Assembly: GCA_009760885.1 (NCBI GenBank)
Contig: CM019696.1
Location: forward strand, 47,972,074 to 48,036,073
Direction: 5' to 3'
DNA from: Achatina immaculata
Taxonomy: Eukaryota; Mollusca; Gastropoda; Stylommatophora; Achatinidae
Length of the DNA: 64,000 nt
Each line of letters opens with the position of its first letter. The stretch's first letter is position 1. The notes under the pieces are model-generated. The model did no database searches and was not told the origin of the DNA. It worked only from the letters and a program-made list of their open reading frames with translations. Shown in pieces: positions 40,195 to 52,939 of this stretch. The translations under genes were made by a program, and so were the position numbers.

Positions 40195-40740
40195 TATATC
40201 TTATCTTATATCCTTTCCGTGCCATTAAATGTCACATAGGGCTCGCAAAGTAGTTCGCCAATTTTTTCCTGTCTTCAGCGAGTCTTTCAACCTCATCAAA
40301 GTATTTTATGCCTGTTAATTTGGCCCCTCTTAACAATGACCTCTTCAGAGTTTCAAGCGGTCTGCCTCTTTTTCTTTGGCCTGTTGTGTTCCACTTGATA
40401 GCTTGTTTTGGGATTCTCTGATCATTTCTTCTCATCAAGTGACCAACATATGTCAATCTCCTTTTCCTGATCACCCATGAGACTGGTTGTTGTTCAGTCA
40501 TCTGTCTTATCTCTGCATTGTTCTTGAATTCGTTCCACTTGATGCCAAGTATTTTCCTTAGGCGTTTGTTTCCAAAAGAGTCTAATTTCTTGTCTGTTTC
40601 TTTAGTTGTTTTCCAGCTTTCACATGCATAAATGAGGGTGGATATCACATTTGAATTGAATAGTCTTAACTTGGTTTTTGTGCTTATAACTTTTGAATGC
40701 CATATGTTCTCAAGATTCTTGAAGATCGATGCTAATATAG
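40195..40740 (-). mobile_element. LINE 3' end (family L-a), copy 2
   Basis: A clean minus-strand frame (40232-40648) reads MISTLIYACESWKTTKETDK, RLRKILGIKWNEF, VIRKRRLTYVGHLMRRNDQR and TTGQRKRGRP. These are the standard post-RT motifs of a non-LTR ORF2. It is the best preserved of the three L-a copies. Confidence 0.88.
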
Positions 40741-40989
40741 TGTGTAAAAAAGATTAGTCTTGTAAATTACACTGTGTGTATGTGTCTGTACTGAGATTTT
40801 TTAGTTTTTTTTTTTCTTTCTTGCAATTTTGTTTTCTTCCTTTCTTACTCCCTGGTGTTTTTGGAGAAGTTTGTAGAAAGATCATCAGTGCAGCAAGATT
40901 GACAGAAACGAGGAAAAAAAATAGTTCAGTGATTCAGGACCTAGAAACAAATGACAGAACAAGAACCTCGGGCGAAGAGTTCTTTCTTT

Positions 40990-41335
40990 AGACTTTGAAA
41001 AATAGTAGACAAAGTAGATGTGAGAGAAAGAAAAATAGTAGACAAAGTAGATGCGAGAGAAAGAAAAGTAGTAGACAAAGTGGACGTGAGAGAAAGAAAA
41101 ATAGTAGACAAATAGACGCAAGAGAAAGAAAAATAGTAGACAAAGTAGATGTGAGAGAAAGAAAAATAGCAGACAAAGTAGATGCAAGAGAAAGAAAAGT
41201 AGTAGACAAAGTGGACGTGAGAGAAAGAAAAATAGTAGACAAATAGACGCAAGAGAAAGAAAAATAGTAGACAAAGTGGACGTGAGAGAAAGAAAAGTAG
41301 TAGACAAAGTGGATGTGATAGAAAGAAAAATGACA
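40990..41335. repeat. ~33-bp purine-rich tandem array
   Basis: About ten copies of AGTAGACAAAGTAGATGTGA followed by GAGAAAGAAAAAT. The VDKVDVRERKI reading is a product of the 33-bp period. Confidence 0.93.
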
Positions 41336-41453
41336 AAGAGATTTACCTGTGACTTGAATCTAGCCACGAGAAAACGGCACACTAGCCTGTGTCTGTGGCA
41401 CAGATTGATGATGACATGTGAGAACCTGAATTTCTGTGAGGGACAATGTGCAG

Positions 41454-41530
41454 TTTCTCGTGGCTAGACCACTGCTCGCCCTTCCAGAGTCCGTGGTTCA
41501 AGCCCCAGGTAAGTCTCATATTGTATGATG
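41454..41530 (+). mobile_element. tRNA-like SINE head
   Basis: CTCGTGGCTAGACCACTG and GTGGTTCAAGCCCC are A-box- and B-box-like with about tRNA spacing. Confidence 0.45.
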
Positions 41531-42020
41531 TAGTCATCAAGGATCTACAGCTGGTTATATGTGTCAGATTTAGAGAACCACAGCTGACCAAGACCCTATT
41601 CTACCTCCACGTTGTGTTTCTAGTAACAGACTGTAGTCTGACCAAGTGAATGTGGATTTAAATGGGGAAGACAAACCCAGTCCTAAAAATACCAAATGCC
41701 GAAGTCAGATGCGTAGGATGGAAAGATGCAGTTATCTCTAGCTGAAAACCCTGACACAACACAACCTACAGCATTTTTAAGACCGGAAACAGAAGAAGTT
41801 CTGGAGAGAGAACACGCTTCACTAAGCTCAGTACGCGTTCAAGACAACAAATGTACATTCTCTAGGGCACTGGCTGATCCTAGGCTGCGCAGTTAGTCCT
41901 TCACCTGGTGCAGTGTTCGCGAATGAAGAAATCACTCCTCACCACCACCAGAGAAAGAGCCTTCATGCGAAAACCTGCAAAAGTCTTTTTAGGCTGGATA
42001 CACACCCACCGCCTGTGTAA
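41531..42020. other. Unique spacer, nothing recognised
   Basis: Mixed-composition sequence, somewhat more GC-rich than the EXOC8 introns. No frame with family resemblance and no repeats. Confidence 0.3.
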
Positions 42021-43794
42021 AAGGGAGGAAAGATAGAATATTACGAAACAAACCATTACAGTACCATTAAAAACAGGAACGAGCAAACTGGGTGAACTGA
42101 GATGGGGGCGTGGGATGGGGATGAAAGCGTGGACTCTGTCTACCTAGTGATTGGACTTCGATGTCCACTATATTAGCAGGGCAGCAGACTTGTTTGTTCT
42201 ATGCCATTACCATGTCCCATATCTGCCTGCTGTTCCCCCCACTCTCTCTCTCTCTCTCTCCCTCACCTGAGCACAGAGGCTTTTGTAAAACTGGAAGTGA
42301 TGTTCCATGTAGCTGCTGAGTTTCCAGAGAGCGCTTGTGAAGTTTCGTTACTTGTCTGGCCGCCATGGCGGATCTGAAAGAGGCGGGTTGACGCTTATGA
42401 ACTACAGCGATGCGTTTTTCAACCCGCATAATTCAAATTTTATCCTCAGCAAAATAGTAGCTGCTTATGAAAGGGAACAATAATAGTTGTTTGAAATAAG
42501 CGATATGACTAGATCTATCCGCCTTGTGAAATTAGTGAGAATAAATCTACCAAAGTGCAGAGAAGTGCAGCCTAATCGACCGACTAGTACTCGAGTGCGT
42601 ACTTGCGTATATGAAAAGTATATATATATATATACTGTCAAAGTCCAAAGTAGTTTAAAGTATGGCTTGATTGTTGTATTTCGTACACTGCTCTTCTATA
42701 AATTTGCTTGTTTAGAATGGATGCGAGAATGTTACTTACGTTTAATTCGTGCAGTTACATAGATCAGAGTGTGGAGTGTATGGACACAAGATCGTTTATT
42801 GCAAGACCCTGTCCGTTTTGATGGTCAGCAATCCAAAGCTGAAATGCTAGCGTCAAGTTTGGCGAATCATAGCTGACATGCTAGCGTCAAGGTTGGCGAT
42901 CCATAGCTGACATGCCGGTGTCAAGGTTGGCGAATCATAGCTGACATGCTAGAAAGTTTGGCGAATTATCGCTGACATGCTAGCGTCAAGGTTGGCGAAT
43001 CATAGCTGACACGCTAGCGTCAAGTTTGGCGAACCATATCTGACAAGCTAGCGTCAAGTTTGGCGAATCATAGCTGACACGCTAGCGTCAAGTTTGGCGA
43101 ACCATATCTGACAAGCTAGCGTCAAGGTTGGCGAATCATAGCTGGTCAAGACCCTGTCCCTCTTTTCAGTGGTATTCTTGGTAAAATACCCACTCTGGTT
43201 ACTGGGAAAAGGACTGCCATAGTCCCATGGCGGTGGAGTATGCTAAAAAAAGTAGTGCACACATCGCCACCACGCCCTGCATTTTAAGCCGCGCTCGGGG
43301 ACTGTGGGGGAAAAAAAGCTCCCATTGTTGCCACGACCCGCTCCCAATCCGACACAAAGCTGTGCCTCAACATCCTCATCATACAAAGAAAGCTAGCCAG
43401 TCTTTATTAATTTTGATGTGCCGAGCACAAAAAATGACAATGAAATTTTCCGATTAGCTCCAGCTTAGGAGATACTCAGTCTGCGTTGTTTACGTAAGCA
43501 TCAGTAGGCCGTTCCTTATGGCAAGTATCTTTACCTGCATCAGCCAAAGTTGTATTACAACAACCAATCCTGTCACTCTCAGAAACTCATATTGTATTAT
43601 ATAATACAAGTAGTAACATTGCCTCGTAACTGAATTAATAGTCCAGACAACTTCCGTTCTATATTTGAAGGAGTGACCCTCAGAAGCCAGAACATAACTA
43701 TCACTTCATTGGGGAAGAAGGCATATCAATTTTATTGTGGGTGCATGATTGGTGACCAGGTCAAGACCTAGGCCCCACACATATGCTGCAGTAC
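42021..43794. repeat. 1774-bp tandem segmental duplication, copy 1
   Basis: Begins AAGGGAGGAAAGATAGAA and ends ATATGCTGCAGTAC. The next copy starts at 43795 with a constant 1774-bp offset; I found no difference. It contains a CT/GA run, a TATATATA run and a 34-bp array. Short frames inside (for example 43227-43457, MAVEYAKKSSAHIATTPCIL) have no recognised homology. Confidence 0.93.
42825..43150. repeat. 34-bp array within duplicated segment, copy 1
   Basis: About ten copies of GCTGACATGCTAGCGTCAAG plus GTTGGCGAATCATA. The unit contains the palindrome GCTAGC. Its twin is at 44599-44924. Confidence 0.9.
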
Positions 43795-45568
43795 AAGGGA
43801 GGAAAGATAGAATATTACGAAACAAACCATTACAGTACCATTAAAAACAGGAACGAGCAAACTGGGTGAACTGAGATGGGGGCGTGGGATGGGGATGAAA
43901 GCGTGGACTCTGTCTACCTAGTGATTGGACTTCGATGTCCACTATATTAGCAGGGCAGCAGACTTGTTTGTTCTATGCCATTACCATGTCCCATATCTGC
44001 CTGCTGTTCCCCCCACTCTCTCTCTCTCTCTCTCCCTCACCTGAGCACAGAGGCTTTTGTAAAACTGGAAGTGATGTTCCATGTAGCTGCTGAGTTTCCA
44101 GAGAGCGCTTGTGAAGTTTCGTTACTTGTCTGGCCGCCATGGCGGATCTGAAAGAGGCGGGTTGACGCTTATGAACTACAGCGATGCGTTTTTCAACCCG
44201 CATAATTCAAATTTTATCCTCAGCAAAATAGTAGCTGCTTATGAAAGGGAACAATAATAGTTGTTTGAAATAAGCGATATGACTAGATCTATCCGCCTTG
44301 TGAAATTAGTGAGAATAAATCTACCAAAGTGCAGAGAAGTGCAGCCTAATCGACCGACTAGTACTCGAGTGCGTACTTGCGTATATGAAAAGTATATATA
44401 TATATATACTGTCAAAGTCCAAAGTAGTTTAAAGTATGGCTTGATTGTTGTATTTCGTACACTGCTCTTCTATAAATTTGCTTGTTTAGAATGGATGCGA
44501 GAATGTTACTTACGTTTAATTCGTGCAGTTACATAGATCAGAGTGTGGAGTGTATGGACACAAGATCGTTTATTGCAAGACCCTGTCCGTTTTGATGGTC
44601 AGCAATCCAAAGCTGAAATGCTAGCGTCAAGTTTGGCGAATCATAGCTGACATGCTAGCGTCAAGGTTGGCGATCCATAGCTGACATGCCGGTGTCAAGG
44701 TTGGCGAATCATAGCTGACATGCTAGAAAGTTTGGCGAATTATCGCTGACATGCTAGCGTCAAGGTTGGCGAATCATAGCTGACACGCTAGCGTCAAGTT
44801 TGGCGAACCATATCTGACAAGCTAGCGTCAAGTTTGGCGAATCATAGCTGACACGCTAGCGTCAAGTTTGGCGAACCATATCTGACAAGCTAGCGTCAAG
44901 GTTGGCGAATCATAGCTGGTCAAGACCCTGTCCCTCTTTTCAGTGGTATTCTTGGTAAAATACCCACTCTGGTTACTGGGAAAAGGACTGCCATAGTCCC
45001 ATGGCGGTGGAGTATGCTAAAAAAAGTAGTGCACACATCGCCACCACGCCCTGCATTTTAAGCCGCGCTCGGGGACTGTGGGGGAAAAAAAGCTCCCATT
45101 GTTGCCACGACCCGCTCCCAATCCGACACAAAGCTGTGCCTCAACATCCTCATCATACAAAGAAAGCTAGCCAGTCTTTATTAATTTTGATGTGCCGAGC
45201 ACAAAAAATGACAATGAAATTTTCCGATTAGCTCCAGCTTAGGAGATACTCAGTCTGCGTTGTTTACGTAAGCATCAGTAGGCCGTTCCTTATGGCAAGT
45301 ATCTTTACCTGCATCAGCCAAAGTTGTATTACAACAACCAATCCTGTCACTCTCAGAAACTCATATTGTATTATATAATACAAGTAGTAACATTGCCTCG
45401 TAACTGAATTAATAGTCCAGACAACTTCCGTTCTATATTTGAAGGAGTGACCCTCAGAAGCCAGAACATAACTATCACTTCATTGGGGAAGAAGGCATAT
45501 CAATTTTATTGTGGGTGCATGATTGGTGACCAGGTCAAGACCTAGGCCCCACACATATGCTGCAGTAC
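43795..45568. repeat. 1774-bp tandem segmental duplication, copy 2
   Basis: Apparently identical to 42021-43794. The right end continues into an array whose unit (CCCCACACATATGCTGCAGTAC) is the end of the duplicated segment, so the duplication ended inside that array. Confidence 0.93.
44599..44924. repeat. 34-bp array within duplicated segment, copy 2
   Basis: Same variants in the same order as 42825-43150. Confidence 0.9.
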
Positions 45569-45880
45569 GTGACCTGGGTGGTCAGGTCAACCTTGGGCCC
45601 CACACATATGCTTCAGTACGTGTGCTAGGTGGTCATGTCAAGCCTGGGTCCCACACATATGCTTCAGTACATGTCCTAGATGGTCATGTCAAGGCTTGGG
45701 CCCCACACATATGCTTCAGTACACGTCCTAGATAGTCATGTCAAGGCTTGGGCCCCACACATATGCTGCAGTACACGTCCTAGATAGTCATGTCAAAGCT
45801 TGGGCCCCTCACATATGCTGCAGTACACGTCCTAGATGGTCAGGTCAAGTCTGGGCCCCACACATATGCTGCAGTACGTG
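45530..45880. repeat. ~50-bp tandem array
   Basis: Seven copies of a unit with GGTCAGGTCAAG, GGGCCCCACACATATGCTGC and AGTAC. One additional unit lies at 43750-43794, at the end of duplication copy 1. Confidence 0.9.
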
Positions 45881-46189
45881 CAAGAGAAGTCTTCCAAAAG
45901 TGGCTGCAAGGTGGTAAAGTGTCTGTACCGTTTGCTGTTCCTATGGTCTGGAGGTTGGGGGGGGGGGGGGAGCAAGTAATCATGGCTGTTATTTCTCCAT
46001 GGTGCCACCTGTTTCTAGAGATATCACGAAGAAACAGAAGCTGACAATAACGTATCCAAACATATCATCCGCTCTCAGACCAGTTCTGCACATTTACTAT
46101 TTTGTGTGAATGAAACAGCCGATCAAAGGCACTGCACTATGTGAATAAAGACTGGCCAGGACGGAACTATTCGAAAGTTGTAGAAAAGA

Positions 46190-48385
46190 ATGTGCAACAC
46201 CCAGCATTGGCAGAGATATACAAAATCATACTACCACCTCTGGTAGAGACACACAAAATCATACTACCACCTCTGGTAGAGACATACAAAATCATACTAC
46301 CACCTCTGGTAGAGACACACAAAATCATACTACCACCTCAGGTAGAGACACACAAAATCATACTACCACCTCAGGTAGAGACACACAAAATCATACTACC
46401 ACCTCTGGCAGAGACACACAAAATCATACTACCACCTCTGGCAGAGACATACAAAATCATACTACCACCTCTGGCAGAGACACACAAAATCATACTACCA
46501 CCTCTGGCAGAGATACACAAAATCATACTACCACCTCTGGTAGAGGCACACAAAATCATACTACCACCTCTGGTAGAGGCACACAAAATCATACTACCAC
46601 ATCTGGTAGAGGCACACAAAATCATACTACCACCTCAGGTAGAGGCACACAAAATCATACTACCACCTCTGGTAGAGACACACAAAATCATACTACCACC
46701 TCTGGTAGAGACACACAAAATCATACTACCACCTCAGGTAGAGGCACACAAAATCATACTACCACATCTGGTAGAGACATACAAAATCATACTACCACCT
46801 CTGGTAGAGACACACAAAATCATACTACCACCTCTGGTAGAGACACACAAAATCATACTACCACCTCTGGTAGAGACACACAAAATCATACTACCACATC
46901 TGGTAGAGACATACAAAATCATACTACCACCTCAGGTAGAGGCACACAAAATCATACTACCACCTCAGGTAGAGGCACACAAAATCATACTACCACATCT
47001 GGTAGAGGCACAAAAAATCATACTACCACCTCTGGTAGAGATATACAAAATCATACTACCACCTCTGGTAGAGGCACACAAAATCATACTACACCTCAGG
47101 TAGAGGCACACAAAATCATACTACCACCTCTGGTAGAGACACACAAAATCATACTACCACCTCAGGTAGAGATACACAAAATCATACTACCAGCTCAGGT
47201 AGAGATACACAAAATCATACTACCACCTCTGGTAGAGGCACACAAAATCATACTACCACCTCAGGTAGAGGCACACAAAATCATACTACCACCTCAGGTA
47301 GAGGCACACAAAATCATACTACCACCTCAGGTAGAGGCACTCAAAATCATATTACCACCTCAGGTAGAGGCACACAAAATCATACTACCACCTCTGGTAG
47401 AGATACACAAAATCATACTACCACCTCTGGTAGAGGCACACAAAATCATACTATCACCTCTGGTAGAGGCACACAAAATCATACTATCACCTCTGGTAGA
47501 GACACACAAAATCATACTATCACCTCTGGTAGAGACACACAAAATCATACTACTACCTCTGGTAGAGATACACAAAATCATACTACCACCTCAGGTAGAG
47601 GCACACAAAATCATACTATCACCTCTGGTAGAGATACACAAAATCATACTACTACCTCTGGTAGAGACACACAAAATCATACTATCACCTCTGGTAGAGA
47701 TACACAAAATCATACTACCACCTCAGGTAGAGATACACAAAACCATACTATCACCTCTGGTAGAGATACACAAAATCATACTATCACCTCAGGTAGAGAT
47801 ACACAAAATCATACTACCACTTCAGGTAGAGATACACAAAATCATACTATCACCTCTGGTAGAGATACACAAAATCATACTATCACCTGAGGTAGAGATA
47901 CACAAAATCATACTATCACCTCTGGTAGAGATACACAAAATCATACTATCACCTGAGGTAGAGATGCACAAAATCATACTATCACCTCTGGTAGAGATAC
48001 ACAAAATCATACTACCACCTCAGGTAGAGATACACAAAATCATACTACCACCTCAGGCAGAGATACACAAAATCATACTATCACCTCTGGTAGAGATACA
48101 CAAAATCATACTACCACCTCAGGTAGACACACACAAAATCATACTATCACCTCTGGTAGAGGCACGCAAAATCATACTACCACCTCAGGTAGAGATACAC
48201 AAAATCATACTATCACCTCTGGTAGAGATACACAAAATCATACTACCACCTCAGGCAGAGATACACAAAATCATACTATCACCTCTGGTAGAGATACACA
48301 AAATCATACTACCACCTCAGGTAGAGACACACAAAATCATACTATCACCTCTGGTAGAGGCACGCAAAATCATACTACCACCCAT
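46190..48385. repeat. 33-bp tandem array, 2.2 kb
   Basis: About 66 copies of a 33-bp unit of the form ACACAAAATCATACTACCAC plus CTCTGGTAGAG. Each unit contains the imperfect inverted repeat CTACCACCTCTGGTAG, able to form a small hairpin. The + frame reads HKIILPPLVET repeats; single-base indels break it near 47090. Confidence 0.95.
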
Positions 48386-48990
48386 GAACATAAAACGTGA
48401 TTTGATGAAGAATCTCGTGCAAGTTTTGGACCATGCTAAGCCAGAGTTCAGGTGCCTGGTAGACAAATTCATTCGATTGGGTGAAGCAAAAATCAAAGAG
48501 AGAGTTTTGTAGGCGTCAGATCTGACAGTTCCTCGAAGATGAGAAGTTTGACAGCCTGGTGCGAAGTAATGAGAGAAAAGCTTGGGATGTGTTCTGTCTG
48601 GTGTCGGCTAAATTCCTTGGAAATATCAGGACAGAAAACTACACGGAGCTGATTGAGAATATGTTGTCTTGGTATCACAAACTTGGCTGAGAATATGTTG
48701 TCTTTGTATCACAAACTTGGCTGGGAATATGTTGTCTCTGTAATACAAATTTGGCTGCAATATGTCATTAAAGTTGCACTTTCTCCATTTCCACTTGGAC
48801 TTCTTCCCCGACAACTTAGGCATGGTTAGTGATGGACATGGGGAACTCTTCCGTCAGGGCATCACAACATTGGAGAAACAGTATCAAGGCAAGTGGTCCA
48901 CTCCCACGTTGGCTGATTATTGCTGGACATTAACTAGAGACGACCCTGAGCAGTTGTACAAGCACCAGGTAAAGAAACGTCGAGCGTAGA
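48386..48990 (+). pseudogene. Decayed copy of a dispersed, uncharacterised animal protein family
   Basis: Fragments in order: LVQVLDHAKPEFRCLVDKFI then LGEAKIKE; after a frameshift LEDEKFDSLVRSNERKAWDV then SAKFLGNIRTENYTELIENM; and near 48751 CNMSLKLHFLHFHLDFFPDN, LEKQYQGKWS and LADYCWTLTRD. From memory this is a protein found in many copies in invertebrate genomes and probably tied to mobile elements; its function is unknown to me. Three tandem copies of a 35-bp piece (about 48640-48755) interrupt the frame before CNMSLK. The stop is near 48989. Confidence 0.75.
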
Positions 48991-49468
48991 AGTGGACATT
49001 CAACAGCACGCTTTAGGTTCTAATGTAATACTCTGTTTACGAGCAGTAAGTGACCAGTGTACACTTCTTACAAACAGTAGCTATCTTTGCATTAGAATTG
49101 CCACATTCGTGTTAAGGTAAATTTTCTGGTAAATCCATTGCTGTCTTTGCGTAATACGTGGTAGGGTCTCCATCTTTTCCACATTGGCCAACTATATTGC
49201 TCTTTATGTGTCCCAAGATGCCTCATGTGTGCCACACACTTTGCTGTTTCACCATGTGGCTGTTGATCTTTGCGATTCCTCCGCCTCACTAGCCGTCCCA
49301 GACTTTGTGTACTAGGGATGGACATTCCATTATATGATTGCTCGACGTAGTTTTGCTAGAAACGTTGTAAGATAGAAACAGAGCAGAGTGGAGATTCATT
49401 GTAGTAAACCTTCCATGGGTAGACGGCAGGAAATGATGATGATGATGATGATGATGATTCGTGTTCTT
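48991..49468. other. Spacer ending in an ATG microsatellite
   Basis: No recognised coding sequence. ATGATGATG... runs at about 49434-49458, next to the 3' terminus of the LINE at 49469, so it may be that element's tail. Confidence 0.4.
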
Positions 49469-50150
49469 ACATCTTACATCCTTCCCGTGCAGTTAAACGT
49501 CACATGGGGGCAGCATAGTTTGCCAAATTTTCCTGTTCTCGGAGAGTCTTTCAACTTCATCAAGGGATGTTATGCCCACTAAACTGGCTTCTCTTAACAA
49601 TGTCCTATTTAGAGTTTCACGTATGCGACCTCTTTTTCTTTGGCCTGTTGTGCTCCACTTGTTAGCTTGTTTTGGTATTCTCTGATTGTTTCTTCTCATC
49701 ACATGGCCTACATATGTCCATCTTCTTTTTCTGATCATCCATGAAACAGGTTGTTTGCTCATCTGTTTTATCTCTGCGTTGTTCTTGAATTCACTCCACT
49801 TTATACCAAGTATTTTCCTTAGCCATTTGTTTTCAAACGAGTCTAATTTCTTGTCTATTTCTTTAGTTGATTTCCAGTTTTTACATGCATAAATGAGGGT
49901 GGATATCACATTTGAATTGAACAGTCTTAACTTGGTTTTTGTGCTTATACCTTATGAATTCCATTTGTTCTCAAGATTCTTGAAGATCAATGCTGCTTCT
50001 GCAGTTCTAATTCTAACTTCCTTCCTGGTGTCACCGTCCTGGTCTATGTAGCTGCCAAGGTAATCAAATTGGTTTACTTCATCAACAGCTGTTCCTTCTA
50101 CGTATATTTTTCCTTCTTGATTAATGAGAAGTTTCATTTTTCGTGCTAAG
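49469..50150 (-). mobile_element. LINE 3' end (family L-a), copy 3
   Basis: The minus strand reads IYVEGTAVDEVNQFDYLGSY, then RIRTAEAALIFKNLENKW, and in another frame RLRK-like LRKILGIKWSEF, MIRKRRWTYVGHVMRRN and TTGQRKRGR. It extends further 5' than copies 1 and 2. Confidence 0.85.
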
Positions 50151-50259
50151 CAACCTAAAATCTGGAAGAAATTATTCATTTTATAAGAATAAGAAGGACA
50201 TGACTTTTGTGAAAATTTGTTGTCTAGTGAAATCAGCTGGTAGTTCCAGGGAGACTGAA

Positions 50260-50315
50260 GAAGAAGAAGAAGAAGAAGAAGAAGAAGAAGAAGAAGAAGA
50301 AGAAGAAGAAGAAGA
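50260..50315. repeat. GAA microsatellite
   Basis: About eighteen GAA triplets. Polar on both strands (poly-E on +, poly-S/L frames on -). Confidence 0.9.
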
Positions 50316-50329
50316 CCTTCCATGCCATG

Positions 50330-51660
50330 TACACCAGGGTGTGCCCTTACCCCCAGACCTTCCAAGCGGATAGGAAGACTTTCTTGGTTTTGATATCTTA
50401 GATACACCCAGGGACCTACTATTGATGAAATACGGGGTATGCTTTTTACTGTGTATCTCAGGTTCTGACACGTCAGCTGTTTTTATTTAACAGTTATATT
50501 TCCCATATACTTCACTTTTGTAAAATACTTGTAGAAGCAGCCACTGCTTTGAATTTATCCATTTCTTCAGATGAGCTGTCAATCAAATTTTCACTAGCCC
50601 AGAGCGGTTTTCTCCCTGGCATCTTCCATGTTTGTGATAGTAGACCTGCCAGAAGAGGGCCAAGGGTTGGACCTAACTAAAGGGACCAGCCGTCTGGTAT
50701 TATACAGGACAGTTCCGTATTTTAAAGGAAGTGTTCAGGGAATCGCATTTCTTGGATAGGGATACCCAAGTGTCCCATGTTGTCCCGTATTCTCATCTTT
50801 GATTTCCGTATGTTCAACAACATCCAGAATATTTTTTATCACTATTTTAGGGGAAATGTATTTTAAAGGAAATTCAATGTTCGCTTATGATATTTTAAGT
50901 GATGGTCCATAGATAAATCATTTTCCGTTACCTTTTGCCGAAAGACTATCAAACTTACAAATATTGTTCTCTCTGTGTAACTAAGAGTAATCTACAAGGA
51001 GACAATCGTGCTTGCGCAAATCTTCCAGATAGTTTTCGAGAGATATGTGCGCTGCAACGAAAGGCTAATAGATATGTTGTTACTCCAGGCCCAGATAAAC
51101 TCACTCAGGCCAGACCTAAAAAAGCTAAAACACTCTTATATGTGATAATATAATTGTATGAATATAGTAATTAATACAAAATAATATAAAATTTATAGGT
51201 GAACATGGCTGCCAGTGCAAGGCCCTACTCGGTTACTTAGAAAGCCTGTTAAGAGCAGCATTGTGCACCTGGGATAGCTGTTGGCACGGTTCTTCCAGGA
51301 GTTATAATTCCTTCAATTCCTTTGCATCTTGAATGGCAGTTTTGTGAGTACTTCATGACATGTGGTAGCTGTTCGCGAAGATGCCAACACTTCCCGTGCG
51401 GGAGACCTGCTCAAGTCAGCACTGGCTGAAGAGAGCGGATGAGCTTGAAATATTCACAGGTGATGTCGTTTCTGTACTGAATACTCTTTCTTTAAACGAA
51501 ATGCTGAGGACATTACACAGGTAGTTCAAGTGAAGGATATTATAACAGACAACAAAGCACATTTCTAGGAGTATCAGGTTCAGAAGAGAAACATAAGCGA
51601 CGCTTACTTCCACTCTCTTGGATAAGCAACACAGAAGGGAAAAAAGCTGAAGGGAGATAG
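50330..51660. other. Spacer with one unrecognised short ORF
   Basis: One open frame at 50935-51153 (72 codons) encodes a basic peptide with CSLCVTKSNLQGDNRACANL; the cysteines are suggestive but I do not recognise it. Around 51420-51640 the + strand has short unfused frames such as LKRADELEIFTGDVVSVLNT and DIITDNKAHF that look like eroded coding sequence of unknown origin. Confidence 0.3.
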
Positions 51661-51664
51661 TAAA

Positions 51665-52398
51665 GAACTTCTCTTTTAAATAAAAGCACAAAACAAAACA
51701 AAGAAAAAATGATAAAGAACTTCTCTTTTAAATAAAAGCACAAAACAAAACAAAGAAAAAATGATAAAGAACATCTCTTTTAAATAAAAGCACAAAACAA
51801 AACAAAGAAAAAATGATAAAGAGCATCTCTTTTAAATAAAAGCACAAAACAAAACAAAGAAAAAATGATAAAGAACATCTCTTTTAAATAAAAGCACAAA
51901 ACAAAACAAAAAAAAATGATAAAGAACATCTCTTTTAAATAAAAGCACAAAACAAAACAAAGAAAAAAATGATAAAGAACTTCTCTTTTAAATAAAAGCA
52001 CAAAACAAAACAAAGAAAAAAATGATAAAGAACATCTCTTTTAAATAAAAGCACAAAACAAAACAAAGAAAAAATGATAAAGAACATCTCTTTTAAATAA
52101 AAGCACAAAACAAAACAAAGAAAAAATGATAAAGAACATCTCTTTTAAATAAAAGCACAAAACAAAACAAAGAAAAAATGATAAAGAACATCTCTTTTAA
52201 ATAAAAGCACAAAACAAAACAAAGAAAAAATGATAAAGAACATCTCTTTTAAATAAAAGCACAAAACAAAACAAAGAAAAAATGATAAAGAACATCTCTT
52301 TTAAATAAAAGCACAAAACAAAAAAAAATAGTAAAGAACTTCTCTTTTAAATAAAAGCACGAAAAAAAAATGTGACAAAGAACTTCTCTTTTAAATAG
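51665..52398. repeat. ~52-bp A-rich tandem array
   Basis: About fourteen copies of AAAGAACATCTCTTTTAAAT followed by AAAAGCACAAAACAAAACAA and AGAAAAAATGAT. Unit length varies only in the A runs. Confidence 0.93.
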
Positions 52399-52402
52399 AA
52401 GC

Positions 52403-52404
<2 letters not shown>

Positions 52405-52451
<47 letters not shown>

Positions 52452-52480
52452 AAACACAAACACAAAAACACACACACACA
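52405..52480. repeat. GA then CA microsatellite
   Basis: About 20 GA pairs followed by ACACAAACACAAACACA. It adjoins the last copy of the 52-bp array. Confidence 0.9.
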
Positions 52481-52939
52481 ACCCGGATGTAGATGACAGA
52501 GAAGAGATTCTTTTTTAAAAACTGAGATATAAATGAGTGAGTAGAATTTATCTAAAGTAAAAATCCAAGGCAGATATGAGAGAGGAGGGGGGGGGGGGAG
52601 TGGGAAATCATACACTCCACATCAAAACTAGCGAAGAAAAAGTAGAATCTCATACTCGGCTGAAGGAACTTCGATTTAGCAAGGAAAGGAAACGAGAGGA
52701 CACTAGACAAATTACTCAGCAAATTAGTTATCGCTCGGTCCAAATCTTATTTATCTTCACACAACACACTGCACACACGGCCTTAAATAGCTGGGTTTTT
52801 TTTTTTTACTAACAAACGTATACTGTAAATAAGAAATATGATGAATGGCTACAACCAGCATCATCTTGTGTCATATCCACAAGGACGGTTTCTTGTAATG
52901 GATCTCCTGCTGACTTTGTCCACTGCTCCACCAGCCAAA

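Noticed and set aside
42366..42390. GCCGCCATGGCGG as a gene start
   Set aside because: Excellent start context, but the frame stops after seven codons and I see no donor that would rescue it. The same site occurs in the duplicate copy.
46141..47103. 320-codon + ORF of HKIILPPLVET repeats as a structural protein gene
   Set aside because: The period is 33 bp, the frame breaks by single-base indels and no unique domain precedes it. Kept only as a repeat.
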